Positions 1 to 7,294 of a stretch of 25,201 nucleotides of DNA are shown in pieces. Numbering within the stretch: the first letter of the stretch is position 1; the number at the start of each line of letters is the position of its first letter. Under the pieces are notes generated by a model. That model was not told the DNA's origin and did no database searches. It worked only from the letters and a program-made list of their open reading frames with translations. The stretch is from positions 1 through 25,201 of IMG/VR virus record IMGVR_UViG_3300036851_000553. One strand, 5' to 3'. The stretch is from a virus. A program made the position numbers and the translations under genes.

Positions 1-92
1 GACGCGGCCTCGGCAATCGCCCGCTGCCGGCGCGCCATCGCCTCGGCGTATTCGCCCCGGACGGCGGCGAAGACGAGGCGCAGGTCACCCAT
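1..92 (-). CDS. Tail tape measure protein, N-terminal fragment (probable)
   Basis: The ATG at 92-90 overlaps the stop of the frameshifted chaperone product (TGA at 87-85). The frame stays open to the window edge, giving a start of MGDLRLVFAAVRGEYAEAMA followed by a charged, helical run. In siphophage gene order the tape measure gene directly follows the frameshifted tail chaperone pair, so the call is positional. Only about 30 codons are visible and no domain can be confirmed. It could be another tail protein, but the 8-nt overlap and the position favour tape measure. Confidence 0.6.
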   Translation of the reverse strand, partial: MGDLRLVFAAVRGEYAEAMARRQRAIAEAA

Positions 93-698
93 CGTCGTCT
101 TTGCCCTCAGCGGCCTCGCCGACCAGCCGGCGCACCGCCTTGGGCTCACCGCGCGATGCCAGCGCGTGCAGCGCGACGAGCGCGGCCTGTTCGCGCCGGC
201 GCCGGCGCGCGGCCAGCACGAGATACCCGGCGATCTGCCGCGGCGTGTAGTGCCAGACGGTGTCGGGCGGATGCCCGATCGCGATCAGTTGCTCGATGCT
301 TTCGGCTAGGCCGCCGCGCCGCCGCTGCCGCCCGGGGCGCGGGCGGCGTCGAGCAAAGGGCCGAAGACATCTCCGGGCAGGCTGAGCGCGATCGCCTCCT
401 GCATGACCATGCTCGCCTCGGCGAGCGTCAGATTGGCGATCGCCGCGCGCTCGACCTTCGGGTCGCCGCATTGGCCGACCCCGGCGGCGATCACCGCCGC
501 CAGTATGCCGATCTGGCCGGAAGCCGACGGGTTGTCGATTTTCTGCCCCTCGACCGCACGCGCCAGGTCGGGGAAGCGGCCGTAGAGGTTTGCCCAGTCG
601 CGGGCGGCGATGCCCTGGAGGCGCAGCTTGACGCCGCGCACGGTGATCTCTTTCGCCGAGATCTCCGGCGGCGCGATGTCGAGAAGGCCGCCCATCAT
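85..698 (-). CDS. Tail assembly chaperone, -1 frameshifted long form (gpGT-like)
   Basis: This is the fusion expected if ribosomes slip -1 at 360-354 or 336-330. The first part is the 130-aa chaperone frame. The rest is the -1 frame ending at TGA 87-85, which carries a protein-like domain (ESIEQLIAIGHPPDTVWHYT, then a helical Arg/Ala-rich stretch and an acidic end). That domain has no ATG or GTG with a ribosome site of its own, so fusion is the simplest way to express it. In lambda, gpG and gpGT are made in a fixed ratio this way and both are needed to assemble the tail on the tape measure. The -1 frame ends by overlapping the next gene, as expected of an expressed frame. The slip site itself is inferred. 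Confidence 0.65.
306..698 (-). CDS. Tail assembly chaperone (gpG-like), unshifted product
   Basis: This 130-aa protein has a conserved-looking core (AKEITVRGVKLRLQGIAARD near residue 16) and an Ala/Gly-rich tail. Its ATG overlaps the tail tube stop in an ATGA junction (698-695). It lies between the tail tube gene and the probable tape measure gene, the place of the lambda gpG / HK97 gp13 class of chaperones, which coat the tape measure protein during tail assembly. The stop is TAG at 308-306. Two in-frame X XXY YYZ heptamers precede that stop, and the -1 frame is open past it, so a longer shifted form is expected. The family assignment rests on position, size and the frameshift arrangement rather than a motif. 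Confidence 0.75.
   Translation of the reverse strand: MMGGLLDIAPPEISAKEITVRGVKLRLQGIAARDWANLYGRFPDLARAVEGQKIDNPSASGQIGILAAVIAAGVGQCGDPKVERAAIANLTLAEASMVMQEAIALSLPGDVFGPLLDAARAPGGSGGAAA
330..360 (-). other. Candidate -1 ribosomal slippery region (two heptamers)
   Basis: On the minus strand C CCT TTG (360-354) and C CCG GGC (336-330) both fit X XXY YYZ in the chaperone frame. Both lie shortly before the TAG at 308-306. GC-rich sequence between and after them could form a stimulatory structure. The upstream CCCTTTG allows better re-pairing (A/U in the A site) and is the preferred candidate. Confidence 0.6.
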
Positions 699-1465
699 GC
701 CAGCACCGGCACCCAGGCCGTCGCATCGTTCCAGTAGAACTGCGCGGTCTTGCCGAAGCTGTCGACATAGACATCAAGCGTCATCGCCAGCTCGCCCGGG
801 TCGGTCGAGTCCGAGTCGAGGAGGGTCAGCGTGCCGTTCGGCGTCAGGATGGCGTTGAGCGCCTCGATCCGCACCGGCGGGCCGACATTGTTGTCGCCGA
901 CGAAGATGAACGAGCCGGTGACCTGGCTCGCATCGAAGATGCCGAAGGCGACGGGGGCGGTGATCGTCACGCTGAGCCCGACCGTCGTCGCGGTCGTCGC
1001 GCGGTCGAGCGTCTGGTCGCTGCCGTCACCGCCGCCCGCCGAGTCGAAGACGAAGCTGGCGCCGGCCGCGATCCCGGTGCCGGCGACGAAATAGCGCCTG
1101 CCATGCACCAGCCCGGTAATGCTGGCGATGTTGTTGAGCGTGAGGTTGGTCGCGATATCGGCCGTCGTCACCAGGTTGACCGCCGCCGCCTGGGTCCCGC
1201 CGAACATCAGCGACGTGTTTTTCGCCGTCCACTCCATCATTGTCAGGGCGAAGCTGAGGTTGGTCTGGTTGACGAAGGTCTTGATTTTCGTCCGCTCGCC
1301 GCCGCGGGCAGCGTATTTGTCGGTCTTCTCGACCGCCGGCGTCACCTCGACCAGCTGCATGTAGCCGAGATCGAAATAGCCCGCCGCGCCGGTGCGCTTG
1401 AAGTAGCCGATGCCGGAGCCCTTGTAGAGATTGTCGGCATTGGGCGAGGTGTCGGAAACAGCCAT
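695..1465 (-). CDS. Major tail tube protein (probable)
   Basis: This 256-aa protein is rich in beta-forming residues. It has an N-terminal tail-tube-like segment (LYKGSGIGYFKRTGAAGYFD, residues 13-32) and a middle part rich in Thr, Val and Gly that may be an inserted or Ig-like domain. The ATG at 1465 follows a strong GGAGG site about 7 bases upstream. It lies directly before the chaperone pair, where the tail tube gene (lambda gpV position) is expected. Its product should polymerise into the tube around the tape measure protein. The length suits a tube protein carrying an extra domain. Assignment is by order and composition. Confidence 0.7.
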   Translation of the reverse strand: MAVSDTSPNADNLYKGSGIGYFKRTGAAGYFDLGYMQLVEVTPAVEKTDKYAARGGERTKIKTFVNQTNLSFALTMMEWTAKNTSLMFGGTQAAAVNLVTTADIATNLTLNNIASITGLVHGRRYFVAGTGIAAGASFVFDSAGGGDGSDQTLDRATTATTVGLSVTITAPVAFGIFDASQVTGSFIFVGDNNVGPPVRIEALNAILTPNGTLTLLDSDSTDPGELAMTLDVYVDSFGKTAQFYWNDATAWVPVLA

Positions 1466-1502
1466 CGCTGGCCTCCGTTAAAAGGAAGTCAAAAGGAATA
1501 TT

Positions 1503-1937
1503 TCAGAGTTCGGCGTGCAGCAGCGGATACTGGAAGGCGAAGTTGAGCCACAGCTCGCCTTCGACCTTGGCGCCCTTCTCGATCCCGGTCGTGCAACCGT
1601 CGTAGCTGACCCGGCCGTTTGTCCCGACGATCGCCTTCAGCGTTGCGTCGTCGACGATCGCCTTGATCGCCGCGAGGCGGATCCCGTTGAGCGTCGTCCC
1701 GACATCCTTGGCGGCGGCTTCGACGACGATGCGGATCGCCGGGTTCATCTCGATCGTCGGATTTTGATCTCGTCGATTTTCCGTCGCCCTGCTCTCATCG
1801 CCGTCCCACAGCACGATCCAAGGGCCGCTGGCGGCGGTCACGTCTTCCTGCATACGCGCAGTGCGCTTCACCCCGGCGATCGTGTCGGCGATCGCCAGCA
1901 GCCGCGCGCAGATCTGTTCGCGCCGGTCGGTGCTCAT
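1503..1937 (-). CDS. Tail terminator / minor tail protein (gpU-like position)
   Basis: This 144-aa mixed alpha/beta protein starts STDRREQICARLLAIADTIA and ends in a beta-rich stretch. An N-terminal helix followed by strands, a length near 140 aa and a place directly before the tail tube gene fit tail terminators (lambda gpU/Z class), which cap the tube and join it to the head. Its ATG lies 4 bases after the previous stop, so the two are cotranslated. No diagnostic motif can be named, so the role is inferred from order. Confidence 0.6.
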   Translation of the reverse strand: MSTDRREQICARLLAIADTIAGVKRTARMQEDVTAASGPWIVLWDGDESRATENRRDQNPTIEMNPAIRIVVEAAAKDVGTTLNGIRLAAIKAIVDDATLKAIVGTNGRVSYDGCTTGIEKGAKVEGELWLNFAFQYPLLHAEL

Positions 1938-1941
1938 GGCG

Positions 1942-2286
1942 TCAATCGAGGATCGAGGTGCGGATCGTCAGCGCGCCGGTCAGCAGCGTCACGATATTGC
2001 CGCCGGCATCGGTCAGCCGCAGCTCGTGGCGGTAGATGCCGCCGAGCGTGGCCGTGTCGGCGGGGTCGAGATGCACGGTGGCAAGGCCGGCAACCTCATC
2101 GGTGACCTCGATCTCGACCGGCGTCGCCTTGCGCAGGACTGCGTCGTCGGCGAAGCGTTCGGCCATGCCCCATTCGAGGCTTGTTCCGGTGAGGTCGAGC
2201 GCGGCGCCGGCCTCATCGAGCAGGCTGACATCGAGCGCCACGTCGTTGCCGGCGTAGATCGTGATGTCCTGCCCGGTTTCGGCCAT
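1942..2286 (-). CDS. Hypothetical phage protein, beta-rich
   Basis: This 114-aa acidic protein starts AETGQDITIYAGNDVALDVS. It has alternating polar and hydrophobic stretches consistent with an Ig-like or BppU-N-like beta sandwich (strands, an acidic loop at residues 40-65, and a final RTSILD strand). It lies between the repeat protein and the terminator-like gene in the head-tail cluster, so a virion or tail-accessory role is likely. A direct homologue was not recognised. Confidence 0.55.
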   Translation of the reverse strand: MAETGQDITIYAGNDVALDVSLLDEAGAALDLTGTSLEWGMAERFADDAVLRKATPVEIEVTDEVAGLATVHLDPADTATLGGIYRHELRLTDAGGNIVTLLTGALTIRTSILD

Positions 2287-2304
2287 CCGGCGTCTCCAAA
2301 CTCG

Positions 2305-3930
2305 TCATGCGGCGAGCCGACCGACGATTGCCGTTACGGCACGACGGCCGATGACTGAAGTCGCCGCGCGCCGGCCGATGATCGCCGCCGGGGCCAGGAC
2401 CCGCCCGACGAGCGGGATATGCACGATCAGCGCGGGCCCGCTCGACACGGTGCCGACAGAAGCCAGAGCGTCATCGGCCTCGGTGACCGAAGCTGCGCCC
2501 TGAACCTTGACCGTGCCCGCTGCGGCGAGCGCATCGTCGGCCTCGATGACCGCCAGCGTTCCTTCGATCGCCGCCGTGCCGCCGCCGGTTGCCGCAAGGC
2601 TGTCATCCGCCTCGGCGATGGCGGCGGCGCCGCGAACGGCGGCGGCAGCGGTTACCGCGACCGTATCGGCAGCCTCGGCGATCGATGCCGCGCCCTGCGC
2701 CTTGACGGCGGTTGTGGCGGCCAGGGCGTCGTCGCCCTCGGCGAGAGCGGCGGCGCCCTGAATTCTGCTGACCCCAGTCGCCGCCAGCGCGTCGCCGGTT
2801 TCGGTGATGGCGGCGGCACCCTGGATCGTGCTGGCGCCGCTTGCCGCGAGTGCGTCGTCGGCCTCGGTGACCCCGGCCGCAGCCGTTACCTTGACCGTAC
2901 CGCTCGCCGCCAGCGCGTCGTCAGCTTCCGTGACCGAGAGCGTGCCGTGGATCGCCGGGTCGCCGGCGGTGCCGGTCGCGGCCAGCGCGTCGCCGGCCTC
3001 GGTGAGCGTGGCGGCGCCCTGGGCCTTGCCGGCGCCGGTCCCCGCCAGGGCATCGGCCGCCTCGGTGACGCTCGCGGCGCCTTGGATCTTGCCGGTGCCG
3101 GCGGCGGCCAGCGTATCCGCTGCCTCGGTGGCGGACAGCGTGCCCTGGATCTTGCCGGTGCCCGTGGCGGCCAGCGTGTCGGCCGCCTCGGTGACCGAGA
3201 CGCTGCCGGAAATCGTCGGCAGCGTCTCCTTGAACGCGACATAGACGCTGGCGTTGTCGCAGGAGACCCAGGTCGGGTTCGAGGCGTCGGTCGTCCCGGT
3301 CGAGATGCGGTGCTCGGCCCGGGCGCACATCTCGGCGGTGGTGCCGGTCGTCGCCGAGTTGCCGTTGGCCCAGGCGGTCCAGTTCGCCGTCGGGGTCAGG
3401 CTGGTGTTGTTACCGACCTCGCCGGCAATGCCCCGCACCCGCAGGCAGGCGATGTTGCTGGTTGTCGCGTCGAGCGAGGCGGGATCGGCGGCATCGGTGG
3501 CGCCGGTATTGGTCGCCTCGACGGCGATCGTGTTGCCGGCGCCAAACGAGAAGTGACGGGCGGTCATCCCCGTCGCGTCCGACAGCGTGCCGCTGGTAAA
3601 GGTTGCGGTGATGAGGTTGCCCGCGGCGAGAGCGTGGGTCAGCACCGAATACCATAGCGAGACGGCTGCCCCCGCCTGCGCCGCCGCATTGTTGTTCGAC
3701 CAGCCGCTCGCCTTTATCCAGGCGTTCGGACCGCCGGATGAATTGTCGCTGAGATGGTCGACCTCGCCGCCGTCGCCGTCAGCCCCGGCCCCCAGATTGT
3801 CGTCCGCGACGACAACGACAACCAACTCGCCGACCGCTGCGCCCCCCGCAGCAACGGTCAGATCAAGGCCGCCCTGATTGTTGGCGCTCGATCCGGCCGA
3901 GCCGAGCGAACCGAGATCGCTGAAAGCCAT
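2305..3930 (-). CDS. Virion-associated protein with twelve ~21-residue repeats
   Basis: This is a 541-aa protein. Residues 1-240 form a Gly/Ala/Ser/Thr-rich beta domain like phage structural or decoration proteins (acidic loop DDNLGAGADGDGG, many Asn and Thr). Residues about 242-498 are twelve tandem units of the type GxxSVTEADDALAATGTVKVQ, ten of 21 residues, one of 24 and one of 23. The last ~43 residues are basic and contain repeated IGRRA motifs. Neighbours are head-tail structural genes. The repeats suggest an elongated beta fibre or decoration that can vary in length by recombination. The exact function is unknown; adhesion or surface decoration is inference. Confidence 0.65.
   Translation of the reverse strand: MAFSDLGSLGSAGSSANNQGGLDLTVAAGGAAVGELVVVVVADDNLGAGADGDGGEVDHLSDNSSGGPNAWIKASGWSNNNAAAQAGAAVSLWYSVLTHALAAGNLITATFTSGTLSDATGMTARHFSFGAGNTIAVEATNTGATDAADPASLDATTSNIACLRVRGIAGEVGNNTSLTPTANWTAWANGNSATTGTTAEMCARAEHRISTGTTDASNPTWVSCDNASVYVAFKETLPTISGSVSVTEAADTLAATGTGKIQGTLSATEAADTLAAAGTGKIQGAASVTEAADALAGTGAGKAQGAATLTEAGDALAATGTAGDPAIHGTLSVTEADDALAASGTVKVTAAAGVTEADDALAASGASTIQGAAAITETGDALAATGVSRIQGAAALAEGDDALAATTAVKAQGAASIAEAADTVAVTAAAAVRGAAAIAEADDSLAATGGGTAAIEGTLAVIEADDALAAAGTVKVQGAASVTEADDALASVGTVSSGPALIVHIPLVGRVLAPAAIIGRRAATSVIGRRAVTAIVGRLAA
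2437..3207 (-). repeat. Tandem coding repeat, 63-bp period, 12 units
   Basis: The DNA encoding the twelve GxxSVTEADDALAATGTVKVQ units repeats every 63 bases, with one 72-base and one 69-base unit. Core residues are TEAxDxLAA, with a Gly at each unit start. Units differ at many codons, so the array is old or has diverged under selection rather than being freshly amplified. Confidence 0.85.
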
Positions 3931-3957
3931 CTAGCGTTTGCCCCGCCTGCGCGGTCG

Positions 3958-4365
3958 TCAGGCGTTCCCGGCGGTGATCGTGAACCCGGTGATGACGACA
4001 TCCTGGCCGGCGGCGAGGACCGCGTTGTCGAGCGTCATGTCGCCGCCGCCGCCGGTCGCCGTCACCGTGCCCTGCAGGTGGCAGGTCGAGCCGCCGCTGT
4101 CATAGATCCGGAAATGCCCCGCCGTACCGGCCGCATCGGCGCTGGTGTCCTCCCAGGTGCCGGATTTGGCCTTGGCGCCGGAAGCGGCCGCCGCCATCCA
4201 GTCGGACGGCAGGGTCAGCGTCGCCAGCACGGTGCCGCTGTCGGCGGCGGCGCAATCGGCCGGCAGCGAGCCGGTGCGGATCTTCAGCACCGGCGCCGTG
4301 CCGATCGCCGTCTCGATCGCGTCGAGCCGCGCATTGCGGACCGTCACGCTTTCCTGAAAGGCCAT
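3958..4365 (-). CDS. Phage structural protein, hypothetical
   Basis: This 135-aa protein opens MAFQESVTVRNARLDAIETA and continues with beta-rich, Gly/Thr-rich sequence (FRIYDSGGSTCHLQGTVTAT). The ATG has a GGAG site 9 bases upstream. Proteins of this type are common in alphaproteobacterial prophages beside head-tail connectors and are usually unnamed. The neighbouring repeat protein begins with the same three residues (MAF), which may be coincidence. A minor virion component is the most that can be inferred. Confidence 0.6.
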   Translation of the reverse strand: MAFQESVTVRNARLDAIETAIGTAPVLKIRTGSLPADCAAADSGTVLATLTLPSDWMAAAASGAKAKSGTWEDTSADAAGTAGHFRIYDSGGSTCHLQGTVTATGGGGDMTLDNAVLAAGQDVVITGFTITAGNA

Positions 4366-4383
4366 GGGATTACTCCAGAGATG

Positions 4384-4710
4384 TCAGACGGCTTCGAGCA
4401 GCAGCAGGTATTCGCCGTCGGCCTCGCCCGCCGGCGACGGCAGCGGCCGCACCGAGCTGATCCGCCAGTCGGCGCCGTTGAGCGTCAGCATCGCGTCATC
4501 GAGATCGGCGCGGACGAGCCCCAGCGCGGCGAGGTCGGCGGCGAGGATTGACGCCGCGGGCTCCGTCGTCTGCACGGCGAGATCAGCGCCAACAGCGGCG
4601 CCGGTGCTGCGGTCGATCGCGGCGACTTGATAATCGTTGCCGGCAATGCTCAGCACCGCGGGGGCACCGAATTCGGCGTAGATCATCCGCAGATCGTCGG
4701 TCGCCGTCAT
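4384..4710 (-). CDS. Head-tail joining protein (gpFII-like, probable)
   Basis: This 108-aa protein begins TATDDLRMIYAEFGAPAVLS and ends in a hydrophobic strand (EYLLLLEAV). The pattern of an N-terminal helix followed by a small beta barrel, the 100-115 aa length and the place after the capsid genes fit the lambda gpFII / phage attachment family. That family docks the tail on the connector. Its ATG overlaps the stop of the 94-aa gene (4710-4707). The assignment is inferred from length, order and general character. Confidence 0.55.
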   Translation of the reverse strand: MTATDDLRMIYAEFGAPAVLSIAGNDYQVAAIDRSTGAAVGADLAVQTTEPAASILAADLAALGLVRADLDDAMLTLNGADWRISSVRPLPSPAGEADGEYLLLLEAV

Positions 4711-4991
4711 CCGGCACGATCGCCCGCGGCGCGGCGGCGGCGGCTGGCCGGCGCGGGCTCAGCTTCCTCCGGCTCCAGCGGCGACAGAAGCTCAGGGCCG
4801 ACCCGCCCGATGTCGCCGGCGATCACCTCGACGATCTCGCCGACCTTGAACTGCACCGTCCGCAAGACGGTGAAGCCGCGCGATGCCGGCGCGAGGTGGT
4901 GGCGGCGCGGTGCCGCCTGCTCGTCGCTCAGCCCCAGCACAAAGCCGGGGCCGAATGAAAACGGAGCGCCGTCAACGCGATAATGCATCAC
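4707..4991 (-). CDS. Hypothetical protein downstream of capsid gene
   Basis: This 94-aa protein starts at GTG 4991 or ATG 4988, the second codon. The middle part is beta-rich (TVLRTVQFKVGEIVEVIAGD, about residues 41-60), and the C-terminus is a short Pro/Glu tail followed by basic residues. The central segment could form an SH3-like barrel. It directly follows the major capsid gene, so it may be a head completion protein. No family was recognised. Confidence 0.5.
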   Translation of the reverse strand: MMHYRVDGAPFSFGPGFVLGLSDEQAAPRRHHLAPASRGFTVLRTVQFKVGEIVEVIAGDIGRVGPELLSPLEPEEAEPAPASRRRRAAGDRAG

Positions 4992-4998
4992 TGCAACT

Positions 4999-5946
4999 CT
5001 AGGTCATCGTTGCGAGACAGGCGTGCTGCCAGAACCCGTAGCCGACGTTGCGCCAGGCATCGATGCCGTACTGGTGCGCGTCGTTGTGGAATTCGTATTC
5101 CGAGCCCTCCGCGACGACCTTCAGCATCACGTCGGTTTCCTGCTGCCGGATAAACGGCTTGACCACGCCGTCGGTGCGGTAGACAGCGAGCTTGTCGGTC
5201 CAGGTCAGCCGCGTGTTCGGCGCCAGCGAGATATCGAACCCCGGCATGCGTTGCACGATGTTGGTCTGCCCGTGCGCCAGCACCGGCACCATCAGCCCGG
5301 TCTGCGCGGCAAACCACAAGGGGATCGGCACGACGACGAGAAACGAGCGCGCCGTCTCGTTCATCGGCTCGCCCTGGTCGTCCTTGAAGCCGAGGATCGC
5401 CTGGATCGCCTGGGCGACGACCTGCTGTATCTCCTCGGGGGACGGGCTCGTCGTCGAGCCGTGAATTTCGGCGGGCAGCGCCGAGATGTCGATCGACAAA
5501 TCGTTCGATTGCGAGCCGCTGTCGCCTTCGCTGTGATCAGTGTCGAAGAAATACTGGCCGTCATAGCAGACGGTCGTTTCCGCGTTGATCATCAACGTCG
5601 ACAGGAGGCTCGCCCAATGCGACTGGGCGCCGTCGGCGAGCTCGCTGATGCGGGCCTGGACCTGACCCGATTTGTCGCGCCGCATCCACCGTATCGGCAC
5701 GTCGATCGTCGCCTCGAAATGCTTGTTGGCGATCGTGATGCCGTTCTCGCGCCAGCCCTTGGCCTGGCGGCTGCCGACCCATTCGCGCATCCGCGGCGTC
5801 ATGCCGAGCCAGTTGTAGGTTTCCGATTCCTGGTCCGAGGTGACCAGCATCGAGGTCGCGCCGATCCATTCATTGGCCGGCTGGGCGGCGAGCCGGTCAT
5901 AGAACATGCCGATGACCGCGCGGCTCGAAAGCGAAAATTCCGTCAT
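4999..5946 (-). CDS. Major capsid protein, Mu gpT type
   Basis: This 315-aa protein is recognisable as a Mu-like major head subunit (gpT family, HK97 fold). It shows the N-terminal helical segment (MFYDRLAAQPANEWIG), the WLGMTPRMREWVG block, the conserved CYDGQYFFDTDHSEG near residue 167, and the QMPGF/VYRTDGVVKPFI-like C-terminal region. The length is near the ~305 aa of Mu gpT. A GAAGGA site precedes the ATG. It follows the protease/scaffold and decoration genes. Packaging genes upstream are of lambda/GpA type, so the head module is a mosaic. Confidence 0.85.
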   Translation of the reverse strand: MTEFSLSSRAVIGMFYDRLAAQPANEWIGATSMLVTSDQESETYNWLGMTPRMREWVGSRQAKGWRENGITIANKHFEATIDVPIRWMRRDKSGQVQARISELADGAQSHWASLLSTLMINAETTVCYDGQYFFDTDHSEGDSGSQSNDLSIDISALPAEIHGSTTSPSPEEIQQVVAQAIQAILGFKDDQGEPMNETARSFLVVVPIPLWFAAQTGLMVPVLAHGQTNIVQRMPGFDISLAPNTRLTWTDKLAVYRTDGVVKPFIRQQETDVMLKVVAEGSEYEFHNDAHQYGIDAWRNVGYGFWQHACLATMT

Positions 5947-5980
5947 GTGGTGGTTTCCTTCAGAGCTGGGTGATCACGGC

Positions 5981-6757
5981 TCAGGCTTCGCGAGCCCAGA
6001 TCCCGCGCATCTCGACGACCGCGTAGCCGTCGGCATCGCCAAACGTCAGCGTGACGAAATCGCCGCGGCGCTGCGTCGCCTTGGTCAGCAGCAGGTCCTT
6101 GTTGTCGGCGCCGGTGATGTCGGGGCCGAGGATCATGTCGGCCGCCGCCGGGTCGACCTTGACCTGCGTCGTGCCGAAGGCGTCGACCGCCATGATCGTG
6201 ATGCCGCTGAGCCCGTCGGCGATCGCCGGCAGCGTCAGCGCGTCGCCGTCGCCGTCGAGGGTGACGCAGAACAGCTTGCCGCTGTCCTGGGCGTCGAACG
6301 TCTTCACCCCGGTCAGCGTCTCGCGCACGGTCTTGTGCGCCCAGGGGTCGCGGTAGTTCTGCGCGTCGAAATCGACGATGACGACGCCGCTCGCTGCGAA
6401 GCGCTGGACAAACCCGACAAAGGCCGCGCCGACCGGGTTGAAGACGAAGGTATCGTCATCGGTGGCGTAGACCGGCTGGCCGATATCGGTGATGACCGCG
6501 CCGGATACCGCCAGCCTGATCTTGCCGGCCTCGATGACGCGGACGTTGATCGCGGCGGCGGCGCCGGCCGAATTGTCGGCCTTGCCCTCGGCGAAGCCGA
6601 CAAACCGGTCGGCGGCATTGAGCGGCCGTGCATGGCCGGTGGCGTCGACCAGTCCGACCGCGGCGCCGCGGTAGATGATGTCCGAGGCGATGACCGGAAA
6701 TTCGTTGCGCGTACCCGGGTCGAGCGCACGCACGCTGTCGGCGGCTAGGGTCGTCAT
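5981..6757 (-). CDS. Head decoration / capsid cement-like protein (probable)
   Basis: This 258-aa protein has two parts. Residues 1-125 resemble capsid cement proteins (RGAAVGLVDATGHARPLNAA, VGFAEG, AVITDIGQPVYATDDDTF), a barrel that stabilises heads. Residues about 130-258 form a second beta domain (LTGVKTFDAQDSGKLFCVTL, then VKVDPAAADMILG) like a small glycine-rich fibre or decoration domain. It has a strong AAGGAG site and lies between the scaffold and major capsid genes, where lambda gpD and DUF2190-type proteins are found. The two-domain design is unusual. The cement role is inferred. Confidence 0.6.
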   Translation of the reverse strand: MTTLAADSVRALDPGTRNEFPVIASDIIYRGAAVGLVDATGHARPLNAADRFVGFAEGKADNSAGAAAAINVRVIEAGKIRLAVSGAVITDIGQPVYATDDDTFVFNPVGAAFVGFVQRFAASGVVIVDFDAQNYRDPWAHKTVRETLTGVKTFDAQDSGKLFCVTLDGDGDALTLPAIADGLSGITIMAVDAFGTTQVKVDPAAADMILGPDITGADNKDLLLTKATQRRGDFVTLTFGDADGYAVVEMRGIWAREA

Positions 6758-6760
6758 CGA

Positions 6761-7294
6761 TCAGGCTCCTTTTGCCAGGCGGCGCACCTTGCCGGCCTCT
6801 TCGGCCTGCTTGAACGCCAGATACGAATTGAACCGGTCGCCGAATTCGCCGCGTAATTCCGGCGACTTGTCCCATTCGGCCTTGGCCCGCTGCTCGACCG
6901 GCAGCGCCGGGTCGACCGCCGGCTCGACCGGCGGCGCCGGCGGCGCGGTCAGTTTGGCGACGGTTTTCTCGTCATCGCGCAGCGCGGCCAGGTGGGCGGT
7001 CCCGGCAGCCTTTTGCGCCTTCGCCTGGGCGAGGGCGAACTCGGCCGGCGACGTGCCGCCGTCGATCGCGCTGCGGGCGAGGGCTTCGTAGCCCGGCAAC
7101 GCCGCCTCCTGGATTTCGAGGATGCGCGTCCGCTCGGCCGCGGCGGCATCGCGGCGTACGGTTGTCAGCAGTGCCGGCTGCGCGGTCTCGGCCGCCGTGC
7201 GGGCCGCGGCGGCGCCTTCCTCGCGCAGCGCATTGGCCGCGGCGGGATGCGCCTCGGCCAGCTGCGCCGCCGTCATCTCGTTCGGGTTCGGCAT
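6761..7294 (-). CDS. Internally started scaffold protein (Nu3-like), in frame with the protease
   Basis: An AGGAGG (7306-7301) stands 6 bases before the in-frame ATG at 7294-7292, which is codon 282 of the protease gene. This is one of the best ribosome sites in the window. It gives a 177-aa product beginning MPNPNEMTAAQLAEAHP, helical and Ala/Glu-rich, ending LAKGA. Lambda makes Nu3 from the same kind of internal start in gene C to scaffold the procapsid. Expression from this start is inferred from the site strength and the known parallel. Confidence 0.75.
   Translation of the reverse strand: MPNPNEMTAAQLAEAHPAAANALREEGAAAARTAAETAQPALLTTVRRDAAAAERTRILEIQEAALPGYEALARSAIDGGTSPAEFALAQAKAQKAAGTAHLAALRDDEKTVAKLTAPPAPPVEPAVDPALPVEQRAKAEWDKSPELRGEFGDRFNSYLAFKQAEEAGKVRRLAKGA

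Noticed and set aside
4072-4084. Another CTGC-N5-GCAG match (CTGCAGGTGGCAG)
   Set aside because: It lies inside a structural gene with no promoter nearby and lacks the inner A/T pair. About one chance match is expected in the window.
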